From an uncultured Bacteroidaceae bacterium (lineage in GTDB: Bacteria; Bacteroidota; Bacteroidia; Bacteroidales; Bacteroidaceae), in NCBI GenBank assembly GCA_934426255.1, contig CAKRYD010000004.1, forward strand, positions 1-64,000: a stretch of 64,000 nt of DNA, in the 5' to 3' direction. The notes beneath the pieces are model-generated. The model searched no databases and was not told where the DNA came from. It saw only the letters and a list, made by a program, of their open reading frames with translations. The position numbers and the translations under genes are program-made. Positions 8,368 through 17,911 of this stretch are shown here, piece by piece; position 1 is the stretch's first letter, and every line of letters starts with the position of its first letter.

Positions 8368-9432
8368 ATGATGCGAAAAATATTACTTGTTATCGTCTTA
8401 ATGGCCTCCCTTTCAAAAGCGGCAGGAAAGGTGACAGTTTCGGTCGAAATGGATTCAACCGTCATTCTCATTGGACAACAAGCGCATATAGCCCTGAAAG
8501 TCGTTGCCGACAGCCAGCAAAATATAACATTTCCCGTTTTTCCGCAAAAACAAATCATTCCAGGCGTCGAAGTAATCGAAGAAAAAATAACAGGAACCGA
8601 GGAACTGAACGAAGGAAGGCAGAAATCCATAACGAAGATATATACCATTACATCTTTCGACTCGACCTTATATTACATACCGCCATTTAAAGTTCGCGTC
8701 GACAATAAGAGCTACGATTCCAAAAGCCTTGCCTTAAAAGTGGAAACCATGGATGTCGACACACTTCACCTTGACAAATTTTTCGGGCCCAAGGAAATTG
8801 CCGATGTGCCCTTTTCGTGGAAAGACTGGCGCGGATTGTTTTATCTGTCATTGCTATTGATTCTATTGTTAGGCGTTTTCAGTTACATTGCCATCCAGCT
8901 GCACAACAATAAACCACTTATCCGCAAATTCAGAATCAAGCCTTCTCTGCCGGCTCACCAATGGGCAATGAGCGAAATCCAGAAGATTAACAAACAAAAG
9001 GACATCAGTGAAGATACAAAGGAATACTATACAAAACTAACTGATATCCTGCGAAGCTACATCCAAAAGCGTTACGGATTTAACGCAAAGGAAATGACTT
9101 CGAGCGAAATCATTGAAAAATTGAAGCTCTTGGATAAAAAATCAATTGAAGAGTTGCAACAATTGTTCCAAACGGCAGATTTGGTGAAGTTTGCAAAATT
9201 CCGCACGATGCTTAACGAGAACGATGAAAACCTATTGCGTGCCATGGACTTCATCAAGGCGACAAAGCTTGAAGTGCAGGAAAAGCCTCAGAAGCCTGTA
9301 GAAATTGCTCCGGAGGTACAACGTACACGACGCAGCCGCTTAATCTTGAAAATAGTCAACGTGCTCCTGCTGATTGCGAGCCTGGCTATTCTGTTTTACA
9401 TTGGACGTGCCTTATATCTCATGTCCATATAA
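8368..9432 (+). CDS. Bat-operon membrane protein with BatD-like periplasmic domain
   Basis: 354 residues. Signal peptide MRKILLVIVLMASLSKAAGK, then a periplasmic beta-rich region (residues about 20-140) like the Ig-like repeats of BatD (KVTVSVEMDSTVILIGQQ at the start). A transmembrane segment lies near 155-175 (LFYLSLLLILLLGVFSYIAI), followed by a cytoplasmic helical part with KDISEDTKEYYTKLTDILR and a second membrane segment near 328-350. The C-terminal half resembles the cytoplasmic tail of BatD. The position between DUF58 and batA is typical of this operon. ATGs at 8368 and 8371 are equivalent choices. Confidence 0.8.
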   Translation: MMRKILLVIVLMASLSKAAGKVTVSVEMDSTVILIGQQAHIALKVVADSQQNITFPVFPQKQIIPGVEVIEEKITGTEELNEGRQKSITKIYTITSFDSTLYYIPPFKVRVDNKSYDSKSLALKVETMDVDTLHLDKFFGPKEIADVPFSWKDWRGLFYLSLLLILLLGVFSYIAIQLHNNKPLIRKFRIKPSLPAHQWAMSEIQKINKQKDISEDTKEYYTKLTDILRSYIQKRYGFNAKEMTSSEIIEKLKLLDKKSIEELQQLFQTADLVKFAKFRTMLNENDENLLRAMDFIKATKLEVQEKPQKPVEIAPEVQRTRRSRLILKIVNVLLLIASLAILFYIGRALYLMSI

Positions 9433-9447
9433 TAAAAAAGAATTGTT

Positions 9448-10449
9448 ATGACCTTTGCGAATAGCGAATACCTTTTTCTCTTAATCCTCTTAATACCGTA
9501 TGCGTTGTGGTATTTTGTCTTCAGGAAGAAGAAAGAACCGACACTGAAAGTCCCTGATACGCAAGCCTACCGTTATATTCCACAAAGCAAGAAGCTATAT
9601 TTGATTCATGCCCCCTTCTTTTTGAGGATGATCACATTTTCTATGATTATCATTGTTTTGGCGCGCCCCCAGACGCAGAACCATTGGAAAGACACCGAGG
9701 TTAACGGTCTTGACATCATGTTAGCTATCGATATCTCCACGAGTATGCTATCAGAAGACCTTTCTCCCAACCGCATCACCGCAGCAAAGAATGTAGCGTC
9801 GCAATTCATTTCAAACAGCCCCAATGACAATATAGGTTTGACCGTTTTCGCTGCCGAAGCATTCACACAATGTCCGCTTACGACCGACCATGTTTCACTT
9901 CTCAACATGTTTCAGGGCGTTCAGTGCGACCTTGCCGCCAGAGGCCTGATTGACGACGGAACGGCCATAGGCATGGGTATTGCAAATGCTGTCAGCAGAT
10001 TAAAAGACAGTAAGGCAAAAAGTAAAGTAATCATCTTGCTGACAGATGGTTCAAACAATAAAGGCGACATCTCTCCGCAGACGGCGGCCGAGATAGCCCG
10101 TCTCAACAATATCCGAATCTATACCATTGGAGTGGGCACGAACGGAACGGCACCTTATCCCTATCCCTTGCCCGGAGGTGGTGTAAAATACGTGCAGCTT
10201 CCTGTTGAAATCGATGTCCAGACCTTGGTAAACATTGCAGAGAAGACCGGAGGTAAATTTTATCGCGCCACCAACAACAAACAGTTGAGCAAAATTTACG
10301 ATGACATCGGTAAGCTGGAAAAAACAAAGATTATGGTTAAGCAATACAGCAAGCGTTATGAGGCTTTCCAGCCTTTCGGCCTGATTGCGATACTTTCGTT
10401 ATTGTTAGAGTTGCTCATACAAAATATCGTACTTCGCAGAATCCCATAA
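9448..10449 (+). CDS. batA: Aerotolerance protein BatA (VWA domain)
   Basis: 333 residues. Two N-terminal hydrophobic segments (about 5-24 and 53-73) anchor a VWA domain with an intact MIDAS motif (MLAIDISTSMLSEDL near residue 94), and a C-terminal hydrophobic helix (FGLIAILSLLLELLIQNIVL) follows. Genes batA-E were described in Bacteroides fragilis as an operon needed for tolerance of oxygen; the biochemical role is unsettled. The next VWA gene, batB, starts 10 bp downstream. BatA is called by order and by the N-terminal FANSEYLFLLILLIPYALW. Confidence 0.92.
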   Translation: MTFANSEYLFLLILLIPYALWYFVFRKKKEPTLKVPDTQAYRYIPQSKKLYLIHAPFFLRMITFSMIIIVLARPQTQNHWKDTEVNGLDIMLAIDISTSMLSEDLSPNRITAAKNVASQFISNSPNDNIGLTVFAAEAFTQCPLTTDHVSLLNMFQGVQCDLAARGLIDDGTAIGMGIANAVSRLKDSKAKSKVIILLTDGSNNKGDISPQTAAEIARLNNIRIYTIGVGTNGTAPYPYPLPGGGVKYVQLPVEIDVQTLVNIAEKTGGKFYRATNNKQLSKIYDDIGKLEKTKIMVKQYSKRYEAFQPFGLIAILSLLLELLIQNIVLRRIP

Positions 10450-10459
10450 GACACAGCCT

Positions 10460-11491
10460 ATGTTCAGATTTGAGAACCCGGAATATTTATATTTTCTCTT
10501 AGTCATACCCGTTTTGGCTCTGCTGTTCTTGTTCTTGCGGCGGCAGCGCAAAAAAAGGCTCAAGCTGATAGGGGAATTGAACTTGATCAGTCAATTGATG
10601 GACGGCACTTCTTTTTGGCGTCCTATTATCAAGTTCACACTTTGTTTGCTGGCATTGGCTTCGCTCATCATCATGCAGGCCCGTCCCCAGCTCGGCCTCG
10701 AAGTTGAAACCGATCAGCGCAATGGAATCGAGCTCATGGTTGTGCTTGACATCTCCAATTCCATGCTGGCAACCGATGTCTCTCCCAATCGTCTCGATAA
10801 GGCAAAAATGTTGGTGTCCAACATTTCCGACAAGCTGCATAATGACAAAATCGGTCTTATTGTATTTGCGGGAGATGCCTTCATACAGCTTCCCATCACA
10901 AGCGATATAGTATCGGCTAAAATGTTCCTCGATGCCATCAATCCCTCCATGATTGCCACGCAAGGCACTAATATCGGAGATGCTTTGCAACTGGCCATGA
11001 ACAGTTTTACAAAGCAAAAACATGTTGAGCGCGCCATTGTCATCATCACCGATGGTGAAGACCACGAAGGGAAAGCCGAAGAGATGGCGGCTCAGGCGGC
11101 CAAAAACGGAATACATGTCTTTGTCCTCGGTATAGGAAGCGAAAAAGGTTCCACCATACCTGTTTCGGGCGGAAAAGATTACTTGCGCGACCGTCAGGGA
11201 AATATTGTCGTCACAAAACTTAATCCGGCCATGTGCAAGAACATAGCTTCTCAAGGAAAAGGCGTTTTCATCCAGGTAGACAATTCCAATATCGCTCAAG
11301 ACCGTCTGTATTACGAATTGAACAAATTGGAAAAGCAGGATTTGGGCAGCGTATCGTTTTCAAACTATGCAGAGCAGTTCCAGATACTTGCCTGGATAGC
11401 CTTGATACTTTTAGTTCTTGACATTCTCATCGACGAGAAAAGAAACCCCCGTTTCAGCCGTTTCAAATTATTTCATGGCAATGAAAAATAA
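10460..11491 (+). CDS. batB: Aerotolerance protein BatB (VWA domain)
   Basis: 343 residues, a paralogue of the preceding BatA: N-terminal RFENPEYLYFLLVIPVLALL, second hydrophobic segment near 55-72, MIDAS motif MVVLDISNSMLATDV near residue 96, and a C-terminal membrane helix (ILAWIALILLVLDILI). VWA proteins bind partners through the MIDAS metal. Its 3' end overlaps the start of batC by about 17 bp, so the two are translationally coupled. Confidence 0.92.
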   Translation: MFRFENPEYLYFLLVIPVLALLFLFLRRQRKKRLKLIGELNLISQLMDGTSFWRPIIKFTLCLLALASLIIMQARPQLGLEVETDQRNGIELMVVLDISNSMLATDVSPNRLDKAKMLVSNISDKLHNDKIGLIVFAGDAFIQLPITSDIVSAKMFLDAINPSMIATQGTNIGDALQLAMNSFTKQKHVERAIVIITDGEDHEGKAEEMAAQAAKNGIHVFVLGIGSEKGSTIPVSGGKDYLRDRQGNIVVTKLNPAMCKNIASQGKGVFIQVDNSNIAQDRLYYELNKLEKQDLGSVSFSNYAEQFQILAWIALILLVLDILIDEKRNPRFSRFKLFHGNEK

Positions 11492-12176
11492 GCACTTCAC
11501 ATCATTCCTCATACTGCTGGCTCTTTTGTGCCTGCCCTTTTCGGCCGCAGCACAATCTGCCGAAAAGTCCTACATGCATCGTGGAAACAGCTTGTTCAAG
11601 CAAAAAAAGTTTGCCGATGCCGATGTTTACTACCGCAAAGCCTTGGAGTTGAATCCGTCCAACTCGCGAGCCCGATACAATTTGGGTAATGCCTTACTTT
11701 CACAGCGCAAGCCGAAAGATGCCATGAAGCAATATGAAGAGGCCGCCAAAAGCGAGAAAAATCCCTTTTACAAGGCGGCCATTTACCACAACATGGGCGT
11801 AATCCTCCAGTCGCAGAAACAATTCGGACCGGCCATCGAGTGCTATAAAGAGTCGTTGCGCAACTATTCCGTTGATGACCGTACGCGCTATAATCTCGCT
11901 CTTTGCCAATACCAGCTCAAAAAGAACCCCAACAACCAGCAGCAACAAAAAAACAACAAGCAGAACGACGATAAGAAAAACAACGAAAAGGACAAGCAGC
12001 AGCAAAAGAAACAGGAGCAAGACCCTCAAGGGCAGCAACAACAAAAGAATCAGATGTCCAAGGAGAATGCCGAACAAATGCTGCGCGCAGCCATGATGGA
12101 AGAAAACCGCACGCAGCAAAAGGTTCGCAAGGCACAGCAGCAAACGCGTCCGCGCAATGTAGACAAGAATTGGTAA
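11475..12176 (+). CDS. batC: Aerotolerance protein BatC (TPR, Gln/Asn/Lys-rich tail)
   Basis: About 233 residues. Starts at ATG 11475 or 11481 (MKNKHFTSFLILLALLCLPF) give a good signal peptide; the longer frame from 11418 lies inside batB. Three TPR units follow (YMHRGNSLFKQKKFADADVY; LELNPSNSRARYNLGNALLS; IECYKESLRNYSVDDRTRYN). The last third is low complexity, rich in Gln, Asn, Lys and Asp, ending in MSKENAEQMLRAAMMEEN, a common ending in this family. Probably a periplasmic scaffold for BatA/B/D. Confidence 0.9.
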   Translation: MAMKNKHFTSFLILLALLCLPFSAAAQSAEKSYMHRGNSLFKQKKFADADVYYRKALELNPSNSRARYNLGNALLSQRKPKDAMKQYEEAAKSEKNPFYKAAIYHNMGVILQSQKQFGPAIECYKESLRNYSVDDRTRYNLALCQYQLKKNPNNQQQQKNNKQNDDKKNNEKDKQQQKKQEQDPQGQQQQKNQMSKENAEQMLRAAMMEENRTQQKVRKAQQQTRPRNVDKNW

Positions 12177-12180
12177 AATC

Positions 12181-14019
12181 ATGAACCGCATTATATTATA
12201 CATCTTCTTTTTATTACTACTCCCTTCTGGCATACTTCGTGCCGCAGTCCGCGTCGTGGCCTCAGCACCCTCCGTTGTAGCTCAGGGAGAGCAGTTTCGC
12301 CTTGAATACGAGGTCAACACCCAAGACGTAAAAAGCGCACAAGTCATTGAAAAGATACCCGGTTTCGACATACTGTACGGCCCCAGCAAATCGTCCAGCT
12401 ACAGCATGCAAATCATTAACGGCCATCAATCGTCGGTCAGCAGCGTCACCTACGGTTATACCTTGATGGCTCAGAAAACGGGCACGTTTTCCCTGCCACC
12501 CATCACCGTCAACGTCGGTGGAAAAAACTATACATCCAACACCGTAAGGATTAAAGTCGTTGCAGGCAACGCCAATGCCGCCAATGGCGGCTCGTCGGGT
12601 CAAAGAGGCGGCTCTTCTCATCCTTCCCACTCGTCATCGAGTACTCCTGCCCACATTTCCAACAAAGATTTGTTCATTACCGTCACAGCTAACAAAACAC
12701 GTGTTTACGAACAAGAGCCCGTCTTGCTCACTTACCGTGTATATACAAGGGTAGACTTGCGCCAGTTGGGCGGCAAAATGCCCGACCTAAAAGGGTTTAT
12801 GGTCAAGGAAGTTCCCTTGCCCCAACAGAAAAGTTTTTCCGTCGATTCCTATAACGGACAGAACTATAATACTACGGTATGGAGCCAATACGTCATGTTT
12901 CCCCAACAGACAGGAAAGCTCACCATCCCCTCCATCAAGTTTGATGGCATCGTTGCATTTGCCGATCCCAATGTAGATATTTTAGATGCATTCTTCAACG
13001 GCCAGTCGGGAAGCATAGAGCGCAAGAAAACCATCATGACCCCTTCGCTCGACATCCATGTGAGCCCGCTTCCCGAGAAGCCCACAGGTTTTTCGGGTGC
13101 TGTAGGCAACTTCACCATCAAGTCGGTATTGAAAACGCCACATCCGCGTGAAAACGAATCGCTCAATCTGCAGCTACAAATCAGCGGAACAGGCAACGTA
13201 GACCTCATCAAGGCTCCTGTCGTAAAATTTCCGGCCGAATTTGACACCTATGCACCCAAACAAAATGCCCAGTCCAAGTTGACAGCCGCCGGCATGACCG
13301 GAACCATGACAATCGATTATGTGACAGTCCCCAAACGTAAAGGAACTTATACCATTCCTCCCGTAGAGTTCACCTATTTCGACACCTCGACAAGCTCTTA
13401 TAAGACCATACGCACCCAACCCGTTACCATCGACGTGGCCAAGGGCGAAAAAAACATCTATTCCGACAAACAACAGGAAATCCTTGCCAAGAGTGACATC
13501 AGATATATCAAGACAGGCAGCGTGAGACTTCATCACGAAGAGGATCTCTTTTGGAATCGTTCCAATTATTGGCTGTGCTATTTTGCTGCCGTTATGGCTT
13601 TCATTGCAGTCTTTTATTATTTAAGGCGGCGTTCGGCACTTCAGGGCGACCTTGTGGGCCAGCGCATACGCGGTGCTAACCGGGCAGCCACTCTCCGGAT
13701 GAAAAAAGCCGGCAAGCTGCTGCACGAGCACAATACCGAGGAGTTCTACGAAGAGACCCTGCGCGCCTTGCAGGGCTACGTAAGCGACAAGCTCAGCATT
13801 CCGGTGAGCGACCTCACCAAAGACCGCATATTGGAAGAGTTCCGTCTGCAACAGGTGCCTCAGGAGCTGGCCGACAGTTTTATACATTTGCAAGACGACT
13901 GCGAACTTTTCCGCTATTCGCAAGCCGGCAGCGAACAAAAATCGGCCGACGAAATATACGATAAGGCCACCGAAGTCATTGGCAGCCTGGATCGCATTCT
14001 CAAAAAGAAAAGAAAATGA
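12181..14019 (+). CDS. batD: Aerotolerance protein BatD
   Basis: 612 residues. Signal peptide (residues 1-20), then a long periplasmic part made of Ig-like beta domains (AAVRVVASAPSVVAQGEQFR at its start; LKTPHPRENESLNLQLQISG in a later repeat). A glycine/serine/histidine-rich linker interrupts it near residues 138-160. One transmembrane helix lies near 462-480 (WLCYFAAVMAFIAVFYYL), followed by a cytoplasmic tail that ends basic (RILKKKRK). Fold order and neighbours match the oxygen-tolerance protein family (BatD). The stop overlaps the batE start by 4 bp (ATGA). Confidence 0.92.
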   Translation: MNRIILYIFFLLLLPSGILRAAVRVVASAPSVVAQGEQFRLEYEVNTQDVKSAQVIEKIPGFDILYGPSKSSSYSMQIINGHQSSVSSVTYGYTLMAQKTGTFSLPPITVNVGGKNYTSNTVRIKVVAGNANAANGGSSGQRGGSSHPSHSSSSTPAHISNKDLFITVTANKTRVYEQEPVLLTYRVYTRVDLRQLGGKMPDLKGFMVKEVPLPQQKSFSVDSYNGQNYNTTVWSQYVMFPQQTGKLTIPSIKFDGIVAFADPNVDILDAFFNGQSGSIERKKTIMTPSLDIHVSPLPEKPTGFSGAVGNFTIKSVLKTPHPRENESLNLQLQISGTGNVDLIKAPVVKFPAEFDTYAPKQNAQSKLTAAGMTGTMTIDYVTVPKRKGTYTIPPVEFTYFDTSTSSYKTIRTQPVTIDVAKGEKNIYSDKQQEILAKSDIRYIKTGSVRLHHEEDLFWNRSNYWLCYFAAVMAFIAVFYYLRRRSALQGDLVGQRIRGANRAATLRMKKAGKLLHEHNTEEFYEETLRALQGYVSDKLSIPVSDLTKDRILEEFRLQQVPQELADSFIHLQDDCELFRYSQAGSEQKSADEIYDKATEVIGSLDRILKKKRK

Positions 14020-14762
14020 AACGACTACTTTTTTTCCTCGTTCTGACCTTGATGTGCGGCATTTACCTGCCTGCCAAAGACATAAAGGCTACGGCCGACA
14101 GTCTCTATGCTGCCCGACAATATCAAAAGGCGGCACAGCTCTATGAGCAGCTCCTCGACAAGGGCGACAATGCCAACGTTTACTACAATCTGGGCAATGC
14201 CTACTATCGGATGAACGACATTGCCCATGCCATATTGAACTACGAGCGCGCTGCCAACCGCGAACCCGGCGATTCCGATATACGCTTCAACCTTACGTTG
14301 GCGCGCAGCAAAACCGTCGACAAGATAGAATCCAACGAAGATTTCTTCATCGTCTACTGGTTTCGCTCCTTTCTCAACACATTCAATACCGACCAATGGG
14401 GACGAATTGCCATCTTTTCGTTTGTCTTGTCGCTCATCGGTCTGTTGGCCTACTTCTTTGTCAGCCGGCTTAACATACGCAAGGTGGGCTTCGGCCTGGC
14501 CGTTGCCATGCTCTTCCTGACCATTCTGTCAAACATCTTCGCCTATTTGCAACGCTGCCAATATCTTGACAACACACATGCCATTGTCATGCAAACATCA
14601 AAGATACGCAGTACTCCAGCCGAGACGGGCACGGTTATCTTCAGTCTGCACGAAGGAACCAAGGTCAAGGTGATCGACAACACCATGCGTCATTGGGTGC
14701 AGATACGTCTCTCCGACGGGAAAACAGGCTGGATGTCTCAAAAGGACATGGAAATGATCTGA
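14016..14762 (+). CDS. batE: Aerotolerance protein BatE (TPR and SH3b)
   Basis: 248 residues. Signal peptide (MKRLLFFLVLTLMCGIYLPA), TPR repeats (YAARQYQKAAQLYEQLLDKG and VYYNLGNAYYRMNDIAHAIL), two adjacent transmembrane helices near residues 131-152 and 157-177, and a C-terminal SH3b-like domain (residues about 190-247; KIRSTPAETGTVIFSLHEGT ... GWMSQKDMEMI). SH3b domains often bind cell-wall material or proteins. Last of the core Bat genes; a PAP2 gene follows after 18 bp and may share the transcript. Confidence 0.9.
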   Translation: MKRLLFFLVLTLMCGIYLPAKDIKATADSLYAARQYQKAAQLYEQLLDKGDNANVYYNLGNAYYRMNDIAHAILNYERAANREPGDSDIRFNLTLARSKTVDKIESNEDFFIVYWFRSFLNTFNTDQWGRIAIFSFVLSLIGLLAYFFVSRLNIRKVGFGLAVAMLFLTILSNIFAYLQRCQYLDNTHAIVMQTSKIRSTPAETGTVIFSLHEGTKVKVIDNTMRHWVQIRLSDGKTGWMSQKDMEMI

Positions 14763-14780
14763 CACCCTCTTTGGCGCACT

Positions 14781-15461
14781 ATGCACGAATTGTTGGAGCT
14801 CGATAAGAACATCACCCTTTTTATCAACGGAAGCCATTCGCTGATGTGGGACTACGTCATCTACACGGCCACCCAGACACTGACATGGATTCCGGTGGGA
14901 CTGATTCTGCTCTACATCGTATACCGACAGGGCGGAATGCGGTGCCTGCTCATGGTGCTGGGCATGATACTGCTTGGTATACTCATCAGCGACCAACTTT
15001 CTTCGAGCATCGTAAAACCGCTGGTCAAACGTTTTCGTCCCACTCAGGACCCACAGATAATGTATCTTGTCGATGTGGTAAACAACTACCGGGGCGGACG
15101 CTACGGCTTCTTTTCCGCCCATGCATCCAACACATTCACCGTAGCCCTTTTCCTAACGCTTCTATTCCGCCACCGCATGGCCGGTTGTCTGCTTGTCAGC
15201 TGGTCACTGCTCAACAGTTACACTCGCGTTTATCTGGGTGTACATTATTTTGGTGATGTGCTGGTGGGCACCGTCATAGGTGCAGCGGTCGGATGGGGAC
15301 TCTATCGTTTTTTCATCTGTCGCATGCCCGACTACAAGCCCCATGATTCCCGCGAAGGCTTCACCTCTTCGGGCTTCACGCAAAAGAGCATGTATGCACT
15401 TTCGGCCTGCATCTTGCTCAACTATTGCGCCCTGTTCATCATTTCCTCTTTCTGCCCTTAA
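14781..15461 (+). CDS. PAP2-family membrane phosphatase
   Basis: 226 residues, five to six transmembrane helices. The three catalytic motifs of the PAP2 superfamily are present: KPLVKRFRP (KX6RP), FFSAHASNTF (PSGH motif, here with SAH) and SYTRVYLGVHYFGDVLVG (SRX5HX3D-like, with Thr before the Arg). Likely substrates are undecaprenyl pyrophosphate or a lipid phosphate such as lipid A phosphate; sequence alone does not decide. The distance to batE (18 bp) suggests co-transcription. Confidence 0.85.
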   Translation: MHELLELDKNITLFINGSHSLMWDYVIYTATQTLTWIPVGLILLYIVYRQGGMRCLLMVLGMILLGILISDQLSSSIVKPLVKRFRPTQDPQIMYLVDVVNNYRGGRYGFFSAHASNTFTVALFLTLLFRHRMAGCLLVSWSLLNSYTRVYLGVHYFGDVLVGTVIGAAVGWGLYRFFICRMPDYKPHDSREGFTSSGFTQKSMYALSACILLNYCALFIISSFCP

Positions 15462-15593
15462 AATTCTGCGCCCTTCAGTTAGGATTTGCTGCGTCACTAT
15501 TATTTTTCGGACGCAGCAAATTCCGACACGTGTACTTCCGTTTTTTACACTAATTAATTGGCGTGTCAGACATACGGATTCAGTAATTTGTCT

Positions 15594-15601
15594 TACCTTT
15601 G
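15594..15601 (+). promoter_or_regulatory. Candidate -7 element for pyrK
   Basis: TACCTTTG fits TAnnTTTG and lies 28 bp upstream of the chosen pyrK ATG at 15630. It sits inside the longer open frame from 15558, which supports the shorter start. The -33 element is not clear. Confidence 0.5.
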
Positions 15602-15629
15602 CCATACAACCCATCCAAGCATATCACAC

Positions 15630-16370
15630 ATGAAGAAATACGAATTGGAAATACCGGTAGCCAGCACAGAATTTCTGGATGCACGTCATTTCCTGATAGT
15701 CCTGCGCCATGAGCTGCTTAAAGACATGGGCGGAGAAATACGTCCCGGTCAGTTTGTGCAGGTATTGGTCGAAAATTCGCCTGCCACCTTCCTGCGGCGC
15801 CCCATTTCCATCAATTTTGTCGATGCCGCGAAAGGCGAACTGTGGCTCATGGTTCAAATCAAAGGCGAGGGCACGGAACACCTGTCAAGTCTGCGTCCCG
15901 GCGACATGCTCAACCTTCTGCTTCCGTTGGGAAACGGTTTCAGCATGCCCCGTCAAGGCGAACGAGTGTTGCTCGTTGGAGGCGGAGTGGGAGTGGCTCC
16001 CTTGCTTTATTTCGGCAAACGCCTGAAAGACGAAGGTTTTGAACCGACTTTCCTGCTGGGTGCACGCAGCGCAGGCGGACTGCTCGAAGCTTCTCTGTTT
16101 CGCAACTACGGACGCGTCATGGTCACCACCGAAGACGGCACTGAAGGCGAACAGGGTTTTGTTACGCAGCATTCGGTTCTTGCCGAGCACTTTGACCGCA
16201 TCTGCGTATGCGGTCCCAAACCCATGATGATGGCTGTGGCTCGTCATGCCCGGCATAACGGCATCGAATGCGAGGTATCGCTGGAAAACATGATGGCATG
16301 CGGTCTGGGCGCCTGCCTCTGCTGTGTCGAAAAGACGGTAAGCGGCAAGGTTTGCGCCTGTACAGACTGA
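15630..16370 (+). CDS. pyrK: Dihydroorotate dehydrogenase electron-transfer subunit PyrK
   Basis: 246 residues from ATG 15630 (MKKYELEIPVASTEF). FAD-binding motif TFLRRPISINF, NAD-binding glycine-rich GERVLLVGGGVGVAPLLYF, and a C-terminal 2Fe-2S site (ACGLGACLCCVEK, then VCACTD). With PyrD it forms the NAD-linked class 1B dihydroorotate dehydrogenase of pyrimidine biosynthesis. pyrD follows 26 bp downstream, confirming the pairing. Confidence 0.93.
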   Translation: MKKYELEIPVASTEFLDARHFLIVLRHELLKDMGGEIRPGQFVQVLVENSPATFLRRPISINFVDAAKGELWLMVQIKGEGTEHLSSLRPGDMLNLLLPLGNGFSMPRQGERVLLVGGGVGVAPLLYFGKRLKDEGFEPTFLLGARSAGGLLEASLFRNYGRVMVTTEDGTEGEQGFVTQHSVLAEHFDRICVCGPKPMMMAVARHARHNGIECEVSLENMMACGLGACLCCVEKTVSGKVCACTD

Positions 16371-16396
16371 CCGGTATTCAACATAAAACAACTGAC

Positions 16397-17311
16397 ATGG
16401 CAGATTTAAGAGTAAAGATAGCCTCGCTGGATTTGAAAAATCCCGTGATGACAGCTTCCGGAACGTTTGGTTACGGAACGGAATTTGAAGATTTTCTGAA
16501 CATCAACCGTCTGGGCGGCATCATAGTGAAAGGCACGACGCTTCGTCCGCGCGAAGGCAACGACTATCCGCGCATGGCCGAAACACCGTCGGGCATGCTC
16601 AACTGCGTCGGCCTGCAAAACAAGGGCGTTGCCTATTTTTGCGAGCACATCTACCCGACCGTCAAGAGCTATGACACCAACGTTATTGTCAATGTAGCAG
16701 GTTCTTCGCCCGACGACTATGCCGAATGTGCCGCATGCATAGACCGGCTCGACCGTATTCCGGCCATTGAGCTCAACATATCGTGCCCTAATGTTAGGCA
16801 AGGCGGCATGGCATTCGGAGTCACCGCCGAAGGCGCAGCCTCGGTGGTCCGGGCTGTGCGCAAAGCCTACCATAAGACTCTGATAGTGAAACTGTCACCC
16901 AATGTGACCGATATTGCCGAAATAGCTCGTGCCGTTGAAGCCGAAGGTGCCGACAGCATATCGCTCATCAACACGCTGATGGGAATGGCCATCGACATCG
17001 AGCAGCGCCGTCCCAAGCTGAGCATTGCCACGGGCGGCCTTTCGGGACCGGCAGTCAAGCCCGTTGCCCTGCGCATGGTGTGGCAGGTGGCCCAAGCCGT
17101 AAAAATACCTGTTGTCGGGCTCGGCGGCATCATGAATGCCCGCGACGCCATAGAGTTTATCATGGCCGGAGCAACGGCCATAGAAGTGGGAACGGCCAAT
17201 TTCATAGACCCTAACGTCTGCGAGAAGATCATCGGCGGAATAGACGCATGGCTTGACAACCATGGCTGTAAGTCGGTGGAGGAAATTGTAGGATGCCTGG
17301 AATGCCATTAA
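16397..17311 (+). CDS. pyrD: Dihydroorotate dehydrogenase, catalytic subunit (class 1B)
   Basis: 304 residues from ATG 16397 (MADLRVKIASLDLKNP). FMN-dependent oxidation of dihydroorotate to orotate. Motifs: MTASGTFGYGTEFEDF, active-site loop ELNISCPNVRQGG with the catalytic Cys typical of class 1 enzymes, FMN contact VGLGGIMNARDAIEFIMAGA. A longer frame from 16268 overlaps pyrK and is rejected. Partner of PyrK. Confidence 0.95.
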   Translation: MADLRVKIASLDLKNPVMTASGTFGYGTEFEDFLNINRLGGIIVKGTTLRPREGNDYPRMAETPSGMLNCVGLQNKGVAYFCEHIYPTVKSYDTNVIVNVAGSSPDDYAECAACIDRLDRIPAIELNISCPNVRQGGMAFGVTAEGAASVVRAVRKAYHKTLIVKLSPNVTDIAEIARAVEAEGADSISLINTLMGMAIDIEQRRPKLSIATGGLSGPAVKPVALRMVWQVAQAVKIPVVGLGGIMNARDAIEFIMAGATAIEVGTANFIDPNVCEKIIGGIDAWLDNHGCKSVEEIVGCLECH

Positions 17312-17348
17312 GAAAATCACATTGTTACACATTATAAAGCAAAAAGCC

Positions 17349-17891
17349 ATGAAAGAACTCAAAGGTAGCAAGACCGAAAAGAATTTGCAGACGGCATTTG
17401 CCGGCGAATCAGAAGCTCGCAACAAGTATTCCTACTATGCAAGCAAAGCCAAGAAGGACGGATTTGTACAGATTGCCGCACTGTTTGAAGAAACGGCGGC
17501 CAATGAAAAGGAGCATGCCAAACTATGGTTCAAATACCTGCATGGCGGTGAGGTGCCCGACACAGCCACCAACCTGAAAGATGCTGCAGCCGGTGAGCAT
17601 TATGAATGGACCGACATGTATGCCACATTTGCCGATGAGGCCGAGGCGGAAGGCTTTACCGAAATAGCGGCAAAATTCCGCATGGTGGCAGCTATTGAAA
17701 AGTCGCACGAACAACGCTACCTGAAGTTACTGCAAAACGTTGAACGCAAGCAGGTCTTTTCAAAAGATGGCGATTGCGTATGGCAATGCAGCAACTGCGG
17801 TCACATCTGTATAGGCAAAAACGCTCCAGCGGTGTGCCCCGTATGCCTGCATCCGCAGAGCTATTTTCAAGTAAAAGCAGAGAATTATTAA
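17349..17891 (+). CDS. Rubrerythrin
   Basis: 180 residues from ATG 17349 (MKELKGSKTEKNLQ). Ferritin-like four-helix bundle with the diiron ligands in TAFAGESEARNKY, ANEKEHAKLW, EAEAEGFTEIA and AAIEKSHEQRYL; then a rubredoxin-like domain with two CxxC pairs (WQCSNCGHIC and AVCPVCLHPQSYF). Reduces hydrogen peroxide in the cytoplasm of anaerobes. Its position near the Bat operon is suggestive, but pyrK/pyrD lie between. Confidence 0.95.
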   Translation: MKELKGSKTEKNLQTAFAGESEARNKYSYYASKAKKDGFVQIAALFEETAANEKEHAKLWFKYLHGGEVPDTATNLKDAAAGEHYEWTDMYATFADEAEAEGFTEIAAKFRMVAAIEKSHEQRYLKLLQNVERKQVFSKDGDCVWQCSNCGHICIGKNAPAVCPVCLHPQSYFQVKAENY

Positions 17892-17911
17892 ATCTTTGCA
17901 ACGCATTGGTA